Counted from the stretch's first letter, positions 1-6,558 are shown. The stretch: 9,136 bases of DNA from an uncultured Verrucomicrobia subdivision 3 bacterium (GCA_903861445.1 CAIOUK010000244.1:1-9136), one strand, 5' to 3'. Numbers and translations: made by a program. The notes: generated by a model from the letters alone, not told the origin.

Positions 1-251
1 AAGGCGTCCAGCGCGGTGACTTTGGGCGCGTCAACGTGTTCCTTGTCGTAATCTTCAATCAGGCGGCAGAGCAGGTCAAAATAGTCCTCTTGGTCTGCCG
101 TCAGCTTGTGTCCGGCCATTGCGTCGGTGATTTCACTCACGTTTTCAAAATCCACCTTGTCGTGGATTGGGCGTGGCGTGAGTATCCCGCACAGGCCGGT
201 GTAATCTTTGGGCAGTCGGGCAAATTCAATTTTCGTTTGCGTCGTTTTCAT
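1..251 (-). CDS. higA: HigA-family antitoxin, N-terminal part (cut by the left window edge)
   Basis: Reading the minus strand from the ATG at 249-251 gives 83 complete codons beginning MKTTQTKIEFARLPKDY and still open at base 1. The visible part matches the acidic N-terminal half of HigA antitoxins of the COG5499 type: an LTPRPIHDK segment (about residues 24-32), then an acidic helix with ITDAMAGHKLT and EDYFDLLCRLIEDYDKEH (about residues 55-72). In this family the helix-turn-helix DNA-binding domain follows, and it would lie beyond the window edge. HigA normally binds and neutralises HigB and represses its own operon. The start overlaps the higB stop by four bases (ATGA), so translation is probably coupled. 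A weak SD-like GGAAAG lies 7 bases before the ATG, at 259-264; this is the only start in the window with such a motif. The assignment is firm at family level, but the HTH cannot be seen here. Confidence 0.85.
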   Translation of the reverse strand, partial: MKTTQTKIEFARLPKDYTGLCGILTPRPIHDKVDFENVSEITDAMAGHKLTADQEDYFDLLCRLIEDYDKEHVDAPKVTALDA

Positions 252-556
252 AATGTTTCTTTCCAACGGTCTTTGTTGTATTCCGCGTGCGTCATAAAGC
301 GCATGACATAGACAATCTGGCGGTTGAAATGCACCGCCGCAATCAGCCGATAGTCATTCCGGCGGATGTTAAAAATCAACACCGTCCGCCCGCTGTGGAC
401 TTTCACGGCGTCCGTGTCAGGATATGTCCGCCGCACATCCAGCAGATTGCGCCACGCCGCCGCCCTGACCGTCTTGCGCCAAACGTCCAAGTGGCGAGCC
501 GCTGGCGGATGTTCCCGCCCCGCCGCCACCAGAAACGCTTCTTTGATGATCCGCAC
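248..556 (-). CDS. higB: HigB-family mRNA interferase toxin
   Basis: This 102-residue protein has the length and pattern of HigB toxins (RelE/ParE-fold ribosome-dependent endoribonucleases, PF09907). It starts MRIIKEAFLVAA, has a central W-R-N-L-L-D-V-R segment (residues 35-42), NIRRNDYRLIAAVHF (63-77) and the family C-terminal signature RFMTHAEYNKDRW (86-98). It is rich in Arg and Lys, as expected for an RNA-binding toxin. The start is GTG at 554-556: no in-frame ATG or TTG lies between it and the upstream in-frame TGA, and translation from GTG gives the family N-terminus. The gene is first in the pair (toxin before antitoxin) and its TGA overlaps the higA ATG. In characterised systems HigB cleaves mRNA at the ribosome and is held inactive by HigA. 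No internal stop or frameshift is visible, so the toxin looks intact. Confidence 0.9.
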   Translation of the reverse strand: MRIIKEAFLVAAGREHPPAARHLDVWRKTVRAAAWRNLLDVRRTYPDTDAVKVHSGRTVLIFNIRRNDYRLIAAVHFNRQIVYVMRFMTHAEYNKDRWKETL

Positions 557-580
557 GGAGACAATTTGTATTCATGCGCC

Positions 581-595
581 GGATTTGTCAAATCC
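581..595. promoter_or_regulatory. Perfect palindrome, probable higBA operator over a -35 box
   Basis: On the minus strand the sequence reads GGATTTGACAAATCC, a perfect 7-bp inverted repeat around one central base. It contains a consensus TTGACA (586-591). A weak -10-like TACAAA follows at 565-570 after a 15-base spacer, short of the ideal 17. The palindrome lies 24 bases upstream of the higB GTG. HigA proteins repress their own operons by binding short palindromes, so an autoregulatory operator is the natural reading. The palindrome itself is seen directly; binding is inferred. Confidence 0.55.
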
Positions 596-635
596 AGTTT
601 TTGTGTAAATGGAATTTCAAAACCCGCGCATGAAG

Positions 636-668
636 GGGCGTTGCCAGTGTGCCACCAGCAACTTGCCC
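636..668. repeat. GC-rich imperfect inverted repeat
   Basis: The arms GGGC-GTTGC (636-644) and GCAAC-TT-GCCC (658-668) pair over nine base pairs, with a two-base bulge (TT at 663-664) and a 13-base loop. It lies about 80 bp upstream of higB. There is no T-run on either side, so it is not a classical terminator. It could be a hairpin belonging to a decayed or dispersed repeat. It is unlike an integron attC, because the arms carry GTT and AAC in the opposite order to the R boxes. Confidence 0.35.
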
Positions 669-1244
669 AGCGGGCATGAGCATCACCTGCCGTCAGTGGT
701 TGTTTCAACGCCTTCTCGCTCATTTTGGTTTTTAGTCCGTAGAATTACCTCTGGAAAATGCACTCACGGAGAGACGCAGCAGTTCCGTAACTAGCCCACT
801 GGACGGACGCCTCAAAAGAATCCTTACGCCGCCGGGTGGTGTCCTGCCAATTCACACGCCTTGCCACAAGCCACGCCGGACGCGCGACGTTGCCCGCTGG
901 CGACACTTGGACGCTGGCAAAGGGTGAAGACCGATGGCAGTTTTTTCCGACAATTTCCGACAGCAAAGGCGTCAAGATGCGTCAAAATAGGTTTTTAGGC
1001 TAAAAACAGAAACACGCATTTCACCCTTTGTTTGCAAGGTATATTGGCGTTTTGATGAATTTCTCAAAAGTGCCGAATACGTTTTCGATTCCCGTGCGCG
1101 CTACCAACTTTCAACTAATGAAATCGATGCTTCGGTAAGTTGTATGAATTCAATAGCCGGCTGGCACCAAAGATAGGAAGGTTGCGTCGATAAAAAGGCG
1201 AGGTTGCCAGCTTGGATTTCGGTTGGTTCGTCATGGTCTTCGGA

Positions 1245-3812
1245 TCACTTCTCGTTCGTCTTTCCATTCGTCCATTCGGTTGCAAAATGCTGCCAGGCTT
1301 GCTGACACTCGTTTTCATTCCCGATGACTTTCCAGATTCTAGTCCAGTGAAAGGCGGCACCGGCCACCGGCAGACGGCGGGATTCCGGGGTTCGGTTGGC
1401 CAGTAGCGGATCCGTCGCCGGCGGACAGCGCTTTTGAAGTTCATCCACCAGTCGTGCAATTCGCGGCCCCACGAACCAGGGAATGGCGGTTTTCTTCTGG
1501 TTGCGGAATGTGCGCGGAGCGAGATATTCGATGACCGGCTTATCATCGGTGTTGACCGGATATGGGGCGAACATATCGCGGGCGGCCGTCAAGTTGCCGC
1601 AATAAAAGAAAAGCACCGTCTGGGGATTGAACGGTAAAGCAAGATTGTTCATGTCATGGGCGTCTTTTCCCGCCACGGCCAATTGCTTGGCCAGAGAGCT
1701 GTCAATATCGCATGGCGGCAACGGAGTGCTGTCCTTGTGTCCGGCGAGGGCAACAACTTCATCTCCCGGTTGGAAATTGTCCCGCCAGAGCGAGACTTGG
1801 CCAAACACTTCGAGCATGGTTCGGGAAATGATGAAAAATTCTTTTTCGGTCACTTGGTAAAGCGGCAGCCACAGGAAAAACACGCCGCCTGGCTTAAGAT
1901 GGTCTTTGACGCTCTGGAAATGTTCCTTGCTGTAAAGGCTGCCGGCCCCGGACCGGTAGGGAACAAACAGATCGGAATTTACGATGTCAAATTTCTCATG
2001 CGTGGCCATTAGATAATGACGCCCATCTTCGGCCAGCACGGTCGAACGGGGATCTTTGAAGAGGCCGTCCGTAAAATCTTCGCCTTCCACATGGGTGATG
2101 TATTTTTTTGCGGCGGTGATGACTTCGGGCACGAGTTCGCAGGTAACCACGCGGGTCACATTGGTGAATTGCGGATCCAGCGCACCACCGGCGGTGATCC
2201 CCGTCCCCAGCCCCAGAAAAAACAGGCTTTGCGTTTGCGGACAGATCAAAAGCGGCATTTCGGACTGCAACCGCTCTTGCGGGGCCGCACCGGTGGAACC
2301 CAATCCGTAGTGCGAGTTGATCTTGATGGACAAACCGTAGCTATCGCGCGCCACGGCCACCGTGCAGTCGCTGCCTTCCCAAGTTTCGAGAATGTCCTGA
2401 CGCTGATGCAGGCTGTCAACGCTGTTGATTGGCAATCCGGTCGGGTCGAGCGCCGCAAACTGCAGGATCAATGCCGCCGTGCATATTGCCTTGAAAGCGA
2501 AGCTCCGAAAACTCCAGCCAACGGGGAACGTCAAGGCGGCAAGCAAATAGAGAACCGCCAGCGCCCGCATGGTGCCCCACATGCCGAACTTTTCGAGAAA
2601 CAAAAAACCGCAGATTACCGATCCCAGTATTGCGCCGGACGTATTCACCGCTGCCAGAACCCCGAGGCTCCGGCCGGCCGATTTGGCATGGCGCTCCTCG
2701 GCCTTCATCAGGAAGGGAAAAATTGTTCCCAGCACCAGCGCTGGCAAGGCGATGGTGACCGTGACATTTTTGAAAATCAAACCAAGGTATTCCAGCCACG
2801 AACCGTTGGAGGTCGGTATTTGCATCGAATCCGTGAGCTTCATAAAAACAAACGGAGTCACCGACACGGCTAGACCACCGGCCAGCAGGAGAGCCGCCAG
2901 CAGCTGAAGCGGTGAAACGGCCAGCCGCGCCAGCCGGGAACTTAGGAATGCACCCGCTGCCAGACACAACAGAATCACCACAAGGATGGCGGCAAAGGTA
3001 TAGACGGAGTTTTCAAGCACCTGCGCGAACATTCGCGTCCAAAGCACTTCCAGCGCCAGCATTCCGAAACCAGACAAAAAACCGACCAACAGCAGCGGCC
3101 ACCTTCCTTTGCGGTCAATGGGCGCAACCGCTGATGGCACTTTCTGAACTTCCATCGCTGTTCCGCGTGACATCCAGAATGCCATCAGGGCGATAGCGGC
3201 GGTCAAAGCCATTGCCCCAATACAAGTGAGCTCGAAGCCCAGCCACAACGGGAAACAGAAACCTGCCAGACCGGCGCCAAGGGTCGCGCCCAGTGTGTTG
3301 ATTCCGTAAAGCCAAGCCGACGTGGTGCCGAATTTGGAGAGGTTGCGGATGAGGTGTTGCCCCATGACCGGAATCGTTCCGCCCATAAAAAAAGCCGGCG
3401 GAAATATCAGCAGGACGGCCAGGGCAAATTTCACCGCCAGCAGGATCGGGCCAGAGCCAACACCCTGAAAGAGCGCCGGGTAAATCCGGTAGTAGAGATC
3501 GAGAATGCCAAAATAAATCAGCGCGGTGGTGGCAATGCCAGCTTCGATTCCGGCGTAAACGCGAAGCGGATTGGTCATTTGCGCGGAGCGTTTCCCCCAA
3601 AACCAGCCGCCCGCCGCCAGTCCCATAAAAAAAGCGGCCAAGGTTGCCGCCGCTGCCTGTGACGTATTGCCGAAAAGCAGGCCGAGCTGTTTCAGCCACA
3701 AGATTTCATAGACCAGCCCGGTGAAGCCCGAAAAAAACACCAGCAGATAAAGCCGCCAAGAAGTTCCGGGAACAATTTTTTGCAACCACGCTTTTGATGC
3801 TGGGTCCGTCAT
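1245..3812 (-). CDS. Polytopic membrane protein fused to a spermidine-synthase-like domain
   Basis: The 855-residue product has two parts. Residues about 20-455 hold some 12-14 hydrophobic segments in two related halves, each starting with the same signature: SGFTGLVYEILWLKQL (28-43) and SGFGMLALEVLWTRMF (247-262). Residues about 470-700 form a Rossmann methyltransferase/spermidine-synthase fold: nucleotide loop GLGTG (534-538), acidic E559 at the end of the next strand, E595-D596-G597, and D614 followed by LFVP. A tail with NTDDKPVIEYLAPR (754-767) is typical of these fusions. Canonical aminopropyltransferases have GGGDG and DSSDP or similar. Here the loop Asp is Thr537 and the second Asp is Val617, so polyamine synthesis is doubtful, and a different transfer reaction at the membrane is possible. 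The start is ATG without an SD motif. It lies 167 bp downstream of rsmH on the same strand. The family call is firm; the substrate is unknown. Confidence 0.88.
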   Translation of the reverse strand: MTDPASKAWLQKIVPGTSWRLYLLVFFSGFTGLVYEILWLKQLGLLFGNTSQAAAATLAAFFMGLAAGGWFWGKRSAQMTNPLRVYAGIEAGIATTALIYFGILDLYYRIYPALFQGVGSGPILLAVKFALAVLLIFPPAFFMGGTIPVMGQHLIRNLSKFGTTSAWLYGINTLGATLGAGLAGFCFPLWLGFELTCIGAMALTAAIALMAFWMSRGTAMEVQKVPSAVAPIDRKGRWPLLLVGFLSGFGMLALEVLWTRMFAQVLENSVYTFAAILVVILLCLAAGAFLSSRLARLAVSPLQLLAALLLAGGLAVSVTPFVFMKLTDSMQIPTSNGSWLEYLGLIFKNVTVTIALPALVLGTIFPFLMKAEERHAKSAGRSLGVLAAVNTSGAILGSVICGFLFLEKFGMWGTMRALAVLYLLAALTFPVGWSFRSFAFKAICTAALILQFAALDPTGLPINSVDSLHQRQDILETWEGSDCTVAVARDSYGLSIKINSHYGLGSTGAAPQERLQSEMPLLICPQTQSLFFLGLGTGITAGGALDPQFTNVTRVVTCELVPEVITAAKKYITHVEGEDFTDGLFKDPRSTVLAEDGRHYLMATHEKFDIVNSDLFVPYRSGAGSLYSKEHFQSVKDHLKPGGVFFLWLPLYQVTEKEFFIISRTMLEVFGQVSLWRDNFQPGDEVVALAGHKDSTPLPPCDIDSSLAKQLAVAGKDAHDMNNLALPFNPQTVLFFYCGNLTAARDMFAPYPVNTDDKPVIEYLAPRTFRNQKKTAIPWFVGPRIARLVDELQKRCPPATDPLLANRTPESRRLPVAGAAFHWTRIWKVIGNENECQQAWQHFATEWTNGKTNEK

Positions 3813-3966
3813 GAGGATCGCGAGGCTGAAATCATGGGCAGCAAAGTAACGCGAAGAAGCGGCAATTCAATGAAAGAATTACGGTTGTCCGTTTGACCGC
3901 ACCACGACCGGTTTTTCGTGAAAGCTTGGAGCCGCGCATGGCAACAGGCTTGCAACATTTCATTCA

Positions 3967-3982
3967 TGATTGCCCGCAATCA
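3967..3982. repeat. Small palindromic hairpin overlapping the rsmH stop codon
   Basis: TGATTG (3967-3972) and CAATCA (3977-3982) pair perfectly around a four-base loop. On the minus strand the rsmH TGA is the first three bases of the hairpin. No T-run follows, so intrinsic termination is unlikely; a weak transcript-end or mRNA-stability role between rsmH and the membrane fusion gene is possible, or it is chance. Confidence 0.3.
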
Positions 3983-5023
3983 CCTTGCTCGTCGCGCCCA
4001 GCGCAGCTTGGCGGGCGCGGAGCGGGAATTGGAATGCTGCTCGGCGGCGGTTGGCCGGATCACCTCGTCCGAAATTTCCGAATACAAGCCGGCGCTGAAA
4101 TGGGCGGCAAACGATTTTTTGACGCGCCGGTCTTCGCCGGAATGAAAGGTGAGGATTGCCACCCGGCCCCCGGGATTCAGGCTGGCCGGCAACTGGCGTA
4201 GGAACGTATCCAGCGCCGAAAACTCATCATTCACCGCGATGCGTAAGGCTTGAAAGACGCGCCGAACCGCCAAGTCGGCAGCGTCCTGGCCGAGCCGCGG
4301 TAGCGCGGCACGGATGGTGGTGGCCAATGCCAGCGTGCTGGCAAAATGTTTTCCGGCCAGGACAGGGGACAGCGTCGCGGCATTGGGTTCGTCCGAAAAA
4401 TCAACGAGCATTTCCACCAGTGCCGCTGGCGAAGTTTTTTGCAGCAACGCGGAGGCCGGCTGGCCGCGCTGGGGATTCATCCGCATATCCAGCGGGCCGT
4501 CGAGCTTCACGGAAAAGCCCCGCGCCGGATCGTCAATCTGCATCGAAGAAACGCCGAGGTCGGCCAGAATGACATCCGCTCCCGAAATGTTTTGCGTCGC
4601 GAGCACCTGCGGCAGTCCGGCGAAATTACTGCGGTGCGCGGTGAAAACGCTTTCGTCAAAACCGGCCGCCCGAAGGCGCGCTTCGGTTTTCGGCAGTTCA
4701 ATCGGGTCGGCATCAAGACCTAGCAATTTTCCGCCGGGCAAAAGTTTCGGCAGAATTTCCTGTGTGTGGCCGCCGTAGCCGAGCGTGCAATCCACGGCGA
4801 TTTCACCCGGCTGTGGTGCAAGCACGTTCAGAATTTCAGCGACCATAATGGGACGGTGCGTGCCGACCGGCGTCTTGCCGGACGCGATGACTTTCGCGAT
4901 CGTTTCCGGGTCGTGGCCGTGTTCCTTGTATTTTTCATCGAAGCGACGAGGATTTTTCCCGCTATAACGCTTGCGGCGTTTGTGCGGAGTTGGCGGAACG
5001 GCTGGTAAATTTTCTTCGGACAC
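3980..5023 (-). CDS. rsmH: 16S rRNA (cytosine(1402)-N4)-methyltransferase RsmH (MraW)
   Basis: RsmH uses S-adenosylmethionine to methylate N4 of C1402 in the 16S rRNA decoding centre. Its motifs appear in order: THRPIMVAEIL (55-65), the SAM loop DCTLGYGGHT (78-87), DADP (104-107), LADLGVSSMQIDDPARGF (153-170), DGPLDMRMN (175-183), FQALRIAVNDE (257-267), GGRVAILTFHSGEDR (285-299) and a C-terminal SRSAPAKLR (333-341). At 347 residues it exceeds the roughly 313 of E. coli, mainly through a basic N-terminal extension of about 50 residues containing KRRKRYSGKNPRRFDEKY (15-32). I recall similar extensions in verrucomicrobial homologues. The usual FHSLEDR reads FHSGEDR here. The start is GTG at 5021-5023, with no SD motif. 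In many bacteria rsmH sits with mraZ and ftsL; here its neighbours are a divergent flavoprotein gene and the membrane fusion gene, so it is detached from that cluster. Confidence 0.95.
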   Translation of the reverse strand: MSEENLPAVPPTPHKRRKRYSGKNPRRFDEKYKEHGHDPETIAKVIASGKTPVGTHRPIMVAEILNVLAPQPGEIAVDCTLGYGGHTQEILPKLLPGGKLLGLDADPIELPKTEARLRAAGFDESVFTAHRSNFAGLPQVLATQNISGADVILADLGVSSMQIDDPARGFSVKLDGPLDMRMNPQRGQPASALLQKTSPAALVEMLVDFSDEPNAATLSPVLAGKHFASTLALATTIRAALPRLGQDAADLAVRRVFQALRIAVNDEFSALDTFLRQLPASLNPGGRVAILTFHSGEDRRVKKSFAAHFSAGLYSEISDEVIRPTAAEQHSNSRSAPAKLRWARRAR

Positions 5024-5049
5024 GGCGGCAATTCTGCGATGCTTGGCGC
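5024..5049. promoter_or_regulatory. 26-bp divergent gap between the rsmH and flavoprotein GTG starts
   Basis: Only 26 bases separate the two outward-facing GTG codons. That is too short for two separate promoters, so the promoter elements must overlap or lie inside the opposite gene's first codons. I see no convincing -35/-10 pair or SD motif in the gap. One of the two starts could also be placed too far upstream. Confidence 0.4.
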
Positions 5050-6270
5050 GTGAGTTCGAGGCAAATCATCGTGGTCGGCGGCGGTGCCGCCGGTTTTTTC
5101 GCGGCCATTGCGGCGGCGGAAGCTGGCGCCACCGTGACTGTGCTGGAAAAAACCGCGCGCTGTCTGGATAAAGTGCGCATCTCTGGCGGTGGTCGCTGCA
5201 ATGTCACGCACGCGTGTTTTGAGCCGCGCGAATTTGCCCCGCGTTATCCGCGTGGCAGCCACGAACTGCTGTCACCCTTCCAGAAGTTTTCCGCGCGCGA
5301 CACTGTGGATTGGTTTGCGGCGCGCGGGGTGAAATTAAAAACTGAAGCCGATGGCCGGATGTTTCCCGTCACGGACTCATCGCAGACGATTGTGGATTGC
5401 CTCATGAACGCGGCGCAAAACGCGGGCGTGAAGCTGCGGCTGAACTGCGCGGTAGAATCTGTCGTCAAAAAAACGGACGGTAAATTTGAACTCGCTTTGT
5501 TTGGCGGCGAAAAAATCTGTGGTGATAAATTGCTTCTGGCCACGGGCGGTTGTCGGGCCGCCGCCGCGGGGCAACTGGCGGTTTCACTGGGACACACGCT
5601 GGTGCCGCCGGTGCCGTCGCTGTTCACGTTTCAGATCGAGTCGCCGTGGCTGCGTTCGCTCGCCGGGGTTTCGCTGGAGCTGGCGGAAGTTGTGGTGCCG
5701 GCGGCCAAACTGCGGGAGCGCGGGCCGCTGCTGGTGACGCACTGGGGTTTGAGCGGGCCGGCGGTTCTGAAAATCTCCGCGTGGGGCGCGCGGGCGCTGC
5801 ACGATTTGAATTATCAATTTCCGCTATGCGTGAACTGGTTGCCGGATTTGACCGCAGAAAAAATCATTGGGCAGTTTCAGTCGCGCCGCGAATCGGCGGG
5901 CGCAAAATTGTTGGTGAACGTGCCGCTTTTTCCATTGCCGGCGCGGCTGTGGGAACAGTTGGTTTTGGCGGCGAGTATTGCGCGCGAAACGCGGTGGGCG
6001 GCGTTGACGCGAGCGCAGGCGCACGCGCTGGCGGCGCAAATCTTGCGCTCGGAATTTTTGGTGACGGGCAAAAGTCTCAACAAGGATGAATTTGTGACGT
6101 GCGGCGGGGTGAAGCTCGGTGAGGTGAATTTTAAAACAATGGAGAGCAAAATCTGCCCCGGACTTTTCTTTGCGGGCGAGTTGCTGGACATTGACGGCGT
6201 AACCGGCGGCTTTAATTTTCAGGCGGCTTGGACGACGGGTTTTGTTGCAGGCCAAGCGATGGCGGTGTGA
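5050..6270 (+). CDS. HI0933/YhiN/BaiN-type FAD-dependent flavoprotein
   Basis: The 406-residue product is a cytosolic-looking flavoprotein of the HI0933 family (annotated variously as BaiN-like, YhiN, or aminoacetone oxidase family). Visible motifs are the N-terminal dinucleotide fold VVGGGAAG (8-15) with acidic E33, SGGGRCNVTHA (45-55), DGRMFPVTDSSQ (101-112), LATGG (163-167), THWGLSGPAVL (230-240), TCGGV (350-354) and the C-terminal FAD-contact block GELLDIDGVTGGFNFQAAW (376-394). Length is normal for the family. GTG at 5050 is chosen because it puts the FAD motif at the usual distance from the N-terminus; an in-frame TTG at 4990 would add 20 residues overlapping rsmH. After LATGG the family usually has a P-x-x-G-S-T-G-D-G-like stretch, but here it reads CRAAAAGQLAVSLG, a deviation. 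The physiological substrate of this family is not firmly known. It is divergent from rsmH and is followed by a 378-bp intergenic region. Confidence 0.9.
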   Translation: MSSRQIIVVGGGAAGFFAAIAAAEAGATVTVLEKTARCLDKVRISGGGRCNVTHACFEPREFAPRYPRGSHELLSPFQKFSARDTVDWFAARGVKLKTEADGRMFPVTDSSQTIVDCLMNAAQNAGVKLRLNCAVESVVKKTDGKFELALFGGEKICGDKLLLATGGCRAAAAGQLAVSLGHTLVPPVPSLFTFQIESPWLRSLAGVSLELAEVVVPAAKLRERGPLLVTHWGLSGPAVLKISAWGARALHDLNYQFPLCVNWLPDLTAEKIIGQFQSRRESAGAKLLVNVPLFPLPARLWEQLVLAASIARETRWAALTRAQAHALAAQILRSEFLVTGKSLNKDEFVTCGGVKLGEVNFKTMESKICPGLFFAGELLDIDGVTGGFNFQAAWTTGFVAGQAMAV

Positions 6271-6455
6271 GTTTTGGCCGACTGGTATTGTTATTGGCGT
6301 GAATCACACTTTTTTGAGGAATATCCTTATAGAAAACTATCGCGTGAATGTTTCGTGGGTCTGCGATCTATAGCAAAACCAAAATCTATAAAAAAACGAA
6401 CCTTCAAGTTGGATTTAGTCTAGCCGGTTATTGCTTAAAATGTGCTAATAATTGT

Positions 6456-6523
6456 GGAACTAAAACTGAAAAAACACTTGCGCTATGTCTATTTGCATGA
6501 CAATTTTGTCTTGTTTTAGTCCC
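6456..6523. repeat. Spaced inverted repeat in the intergenic region
   Basis: GGAACTAAAAC (6456-6466) and GTTTTAGTCCC (6513-6523) are inverted copies matching at 10 of 11 positions, 46 bases apart. A short GACAA-TT-TTGTC dyad (6499-6510) sits between them, just before the right arm. These could be paired binding half-sites, or chance in AT-rich DNA. Confidence 0.3.
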
Positions 6524-6558
6524 AAATCGTTCAAGATTACCCAATTTAACCAGAGTGC

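Larger units (their letters stand above)
557..1244. other. About 690 bp with no supportable gene; possible remnant or dispersed element
   Basis: Apart from the palindrome and inverted repeat listed separately, no convincing gene lies here. On the minus strand a TTG-initiated frame (745-975, 76 codons) and an ATG-initiated frame starting at 723 are open, but they do not resemble any family I can name. The second runs on into higB out of frame, so at most its first 56 codons could be independent. A further short minus-strand frame (about 972-1100) encodes MRVSVFSLKTYFDAS before its stop and has an in-frame stop just upstream. A 39-codon ATG frame (1115-1234) sits just after the stop of the membrane fusion gene. 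No tRNA, CRISPR array, intact transposase or strong terminator was seen. Several adjacent short frames that look protein-like but lack proper starts suggest a degraded or non-coding repeated element. This is a guess. Confidence 0.35.

Noticed and set aside
636..668. Integron attC recombination site beside the toxin-antitoxin pair
   Set aside because: The arm order (GTT then AAC) is the reverse of attC R boxes, and no second site or integrase is visible.
287..679. 130-codon plus-strand ORF antisense to higB
   Set aside because: It overlaps a recognised HigB toxin on the other strand, and its Arg/Pro-rich translation looks like an antisense shadow.
1115..1546. 143-codon minus-strand ORF overlapping the end of the fused synthase
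   Set aside because: Most of it is the synthase tail read in another frame; only the last 39 codons are outside, and they resemble no family.
2016..2873. 285-codon plus-strand ORF antisense to the fused synthase
   Set aside because: It lies wholly within the well-supported synthase gene on the opposite strand, has an Arg/Gln/His-rich shadow composition and no recognisable motif.
4990..5049. Upstream TTG start for the flavoprotein
   Set aside because: It would add 20 residues unlike the family N-terminus and overlap the rsmH start; GTG at 5050 puts the FAD motif at the normal position.
6271..6330. Intrinsic terminator after the flavoprotein gene
   Set aside because: The T-run at 6310-6315 follows only a three-base-pair GTG/CAC stem, too weak to call.
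6348..6500. 50-codon ORF with closely spaced cysteines in the intergenic gap
   Set aside because: No ribosome site, no recognisable family and AT-rich context; cysteine spacing alone is not enough to call a zinc-binding peptide.
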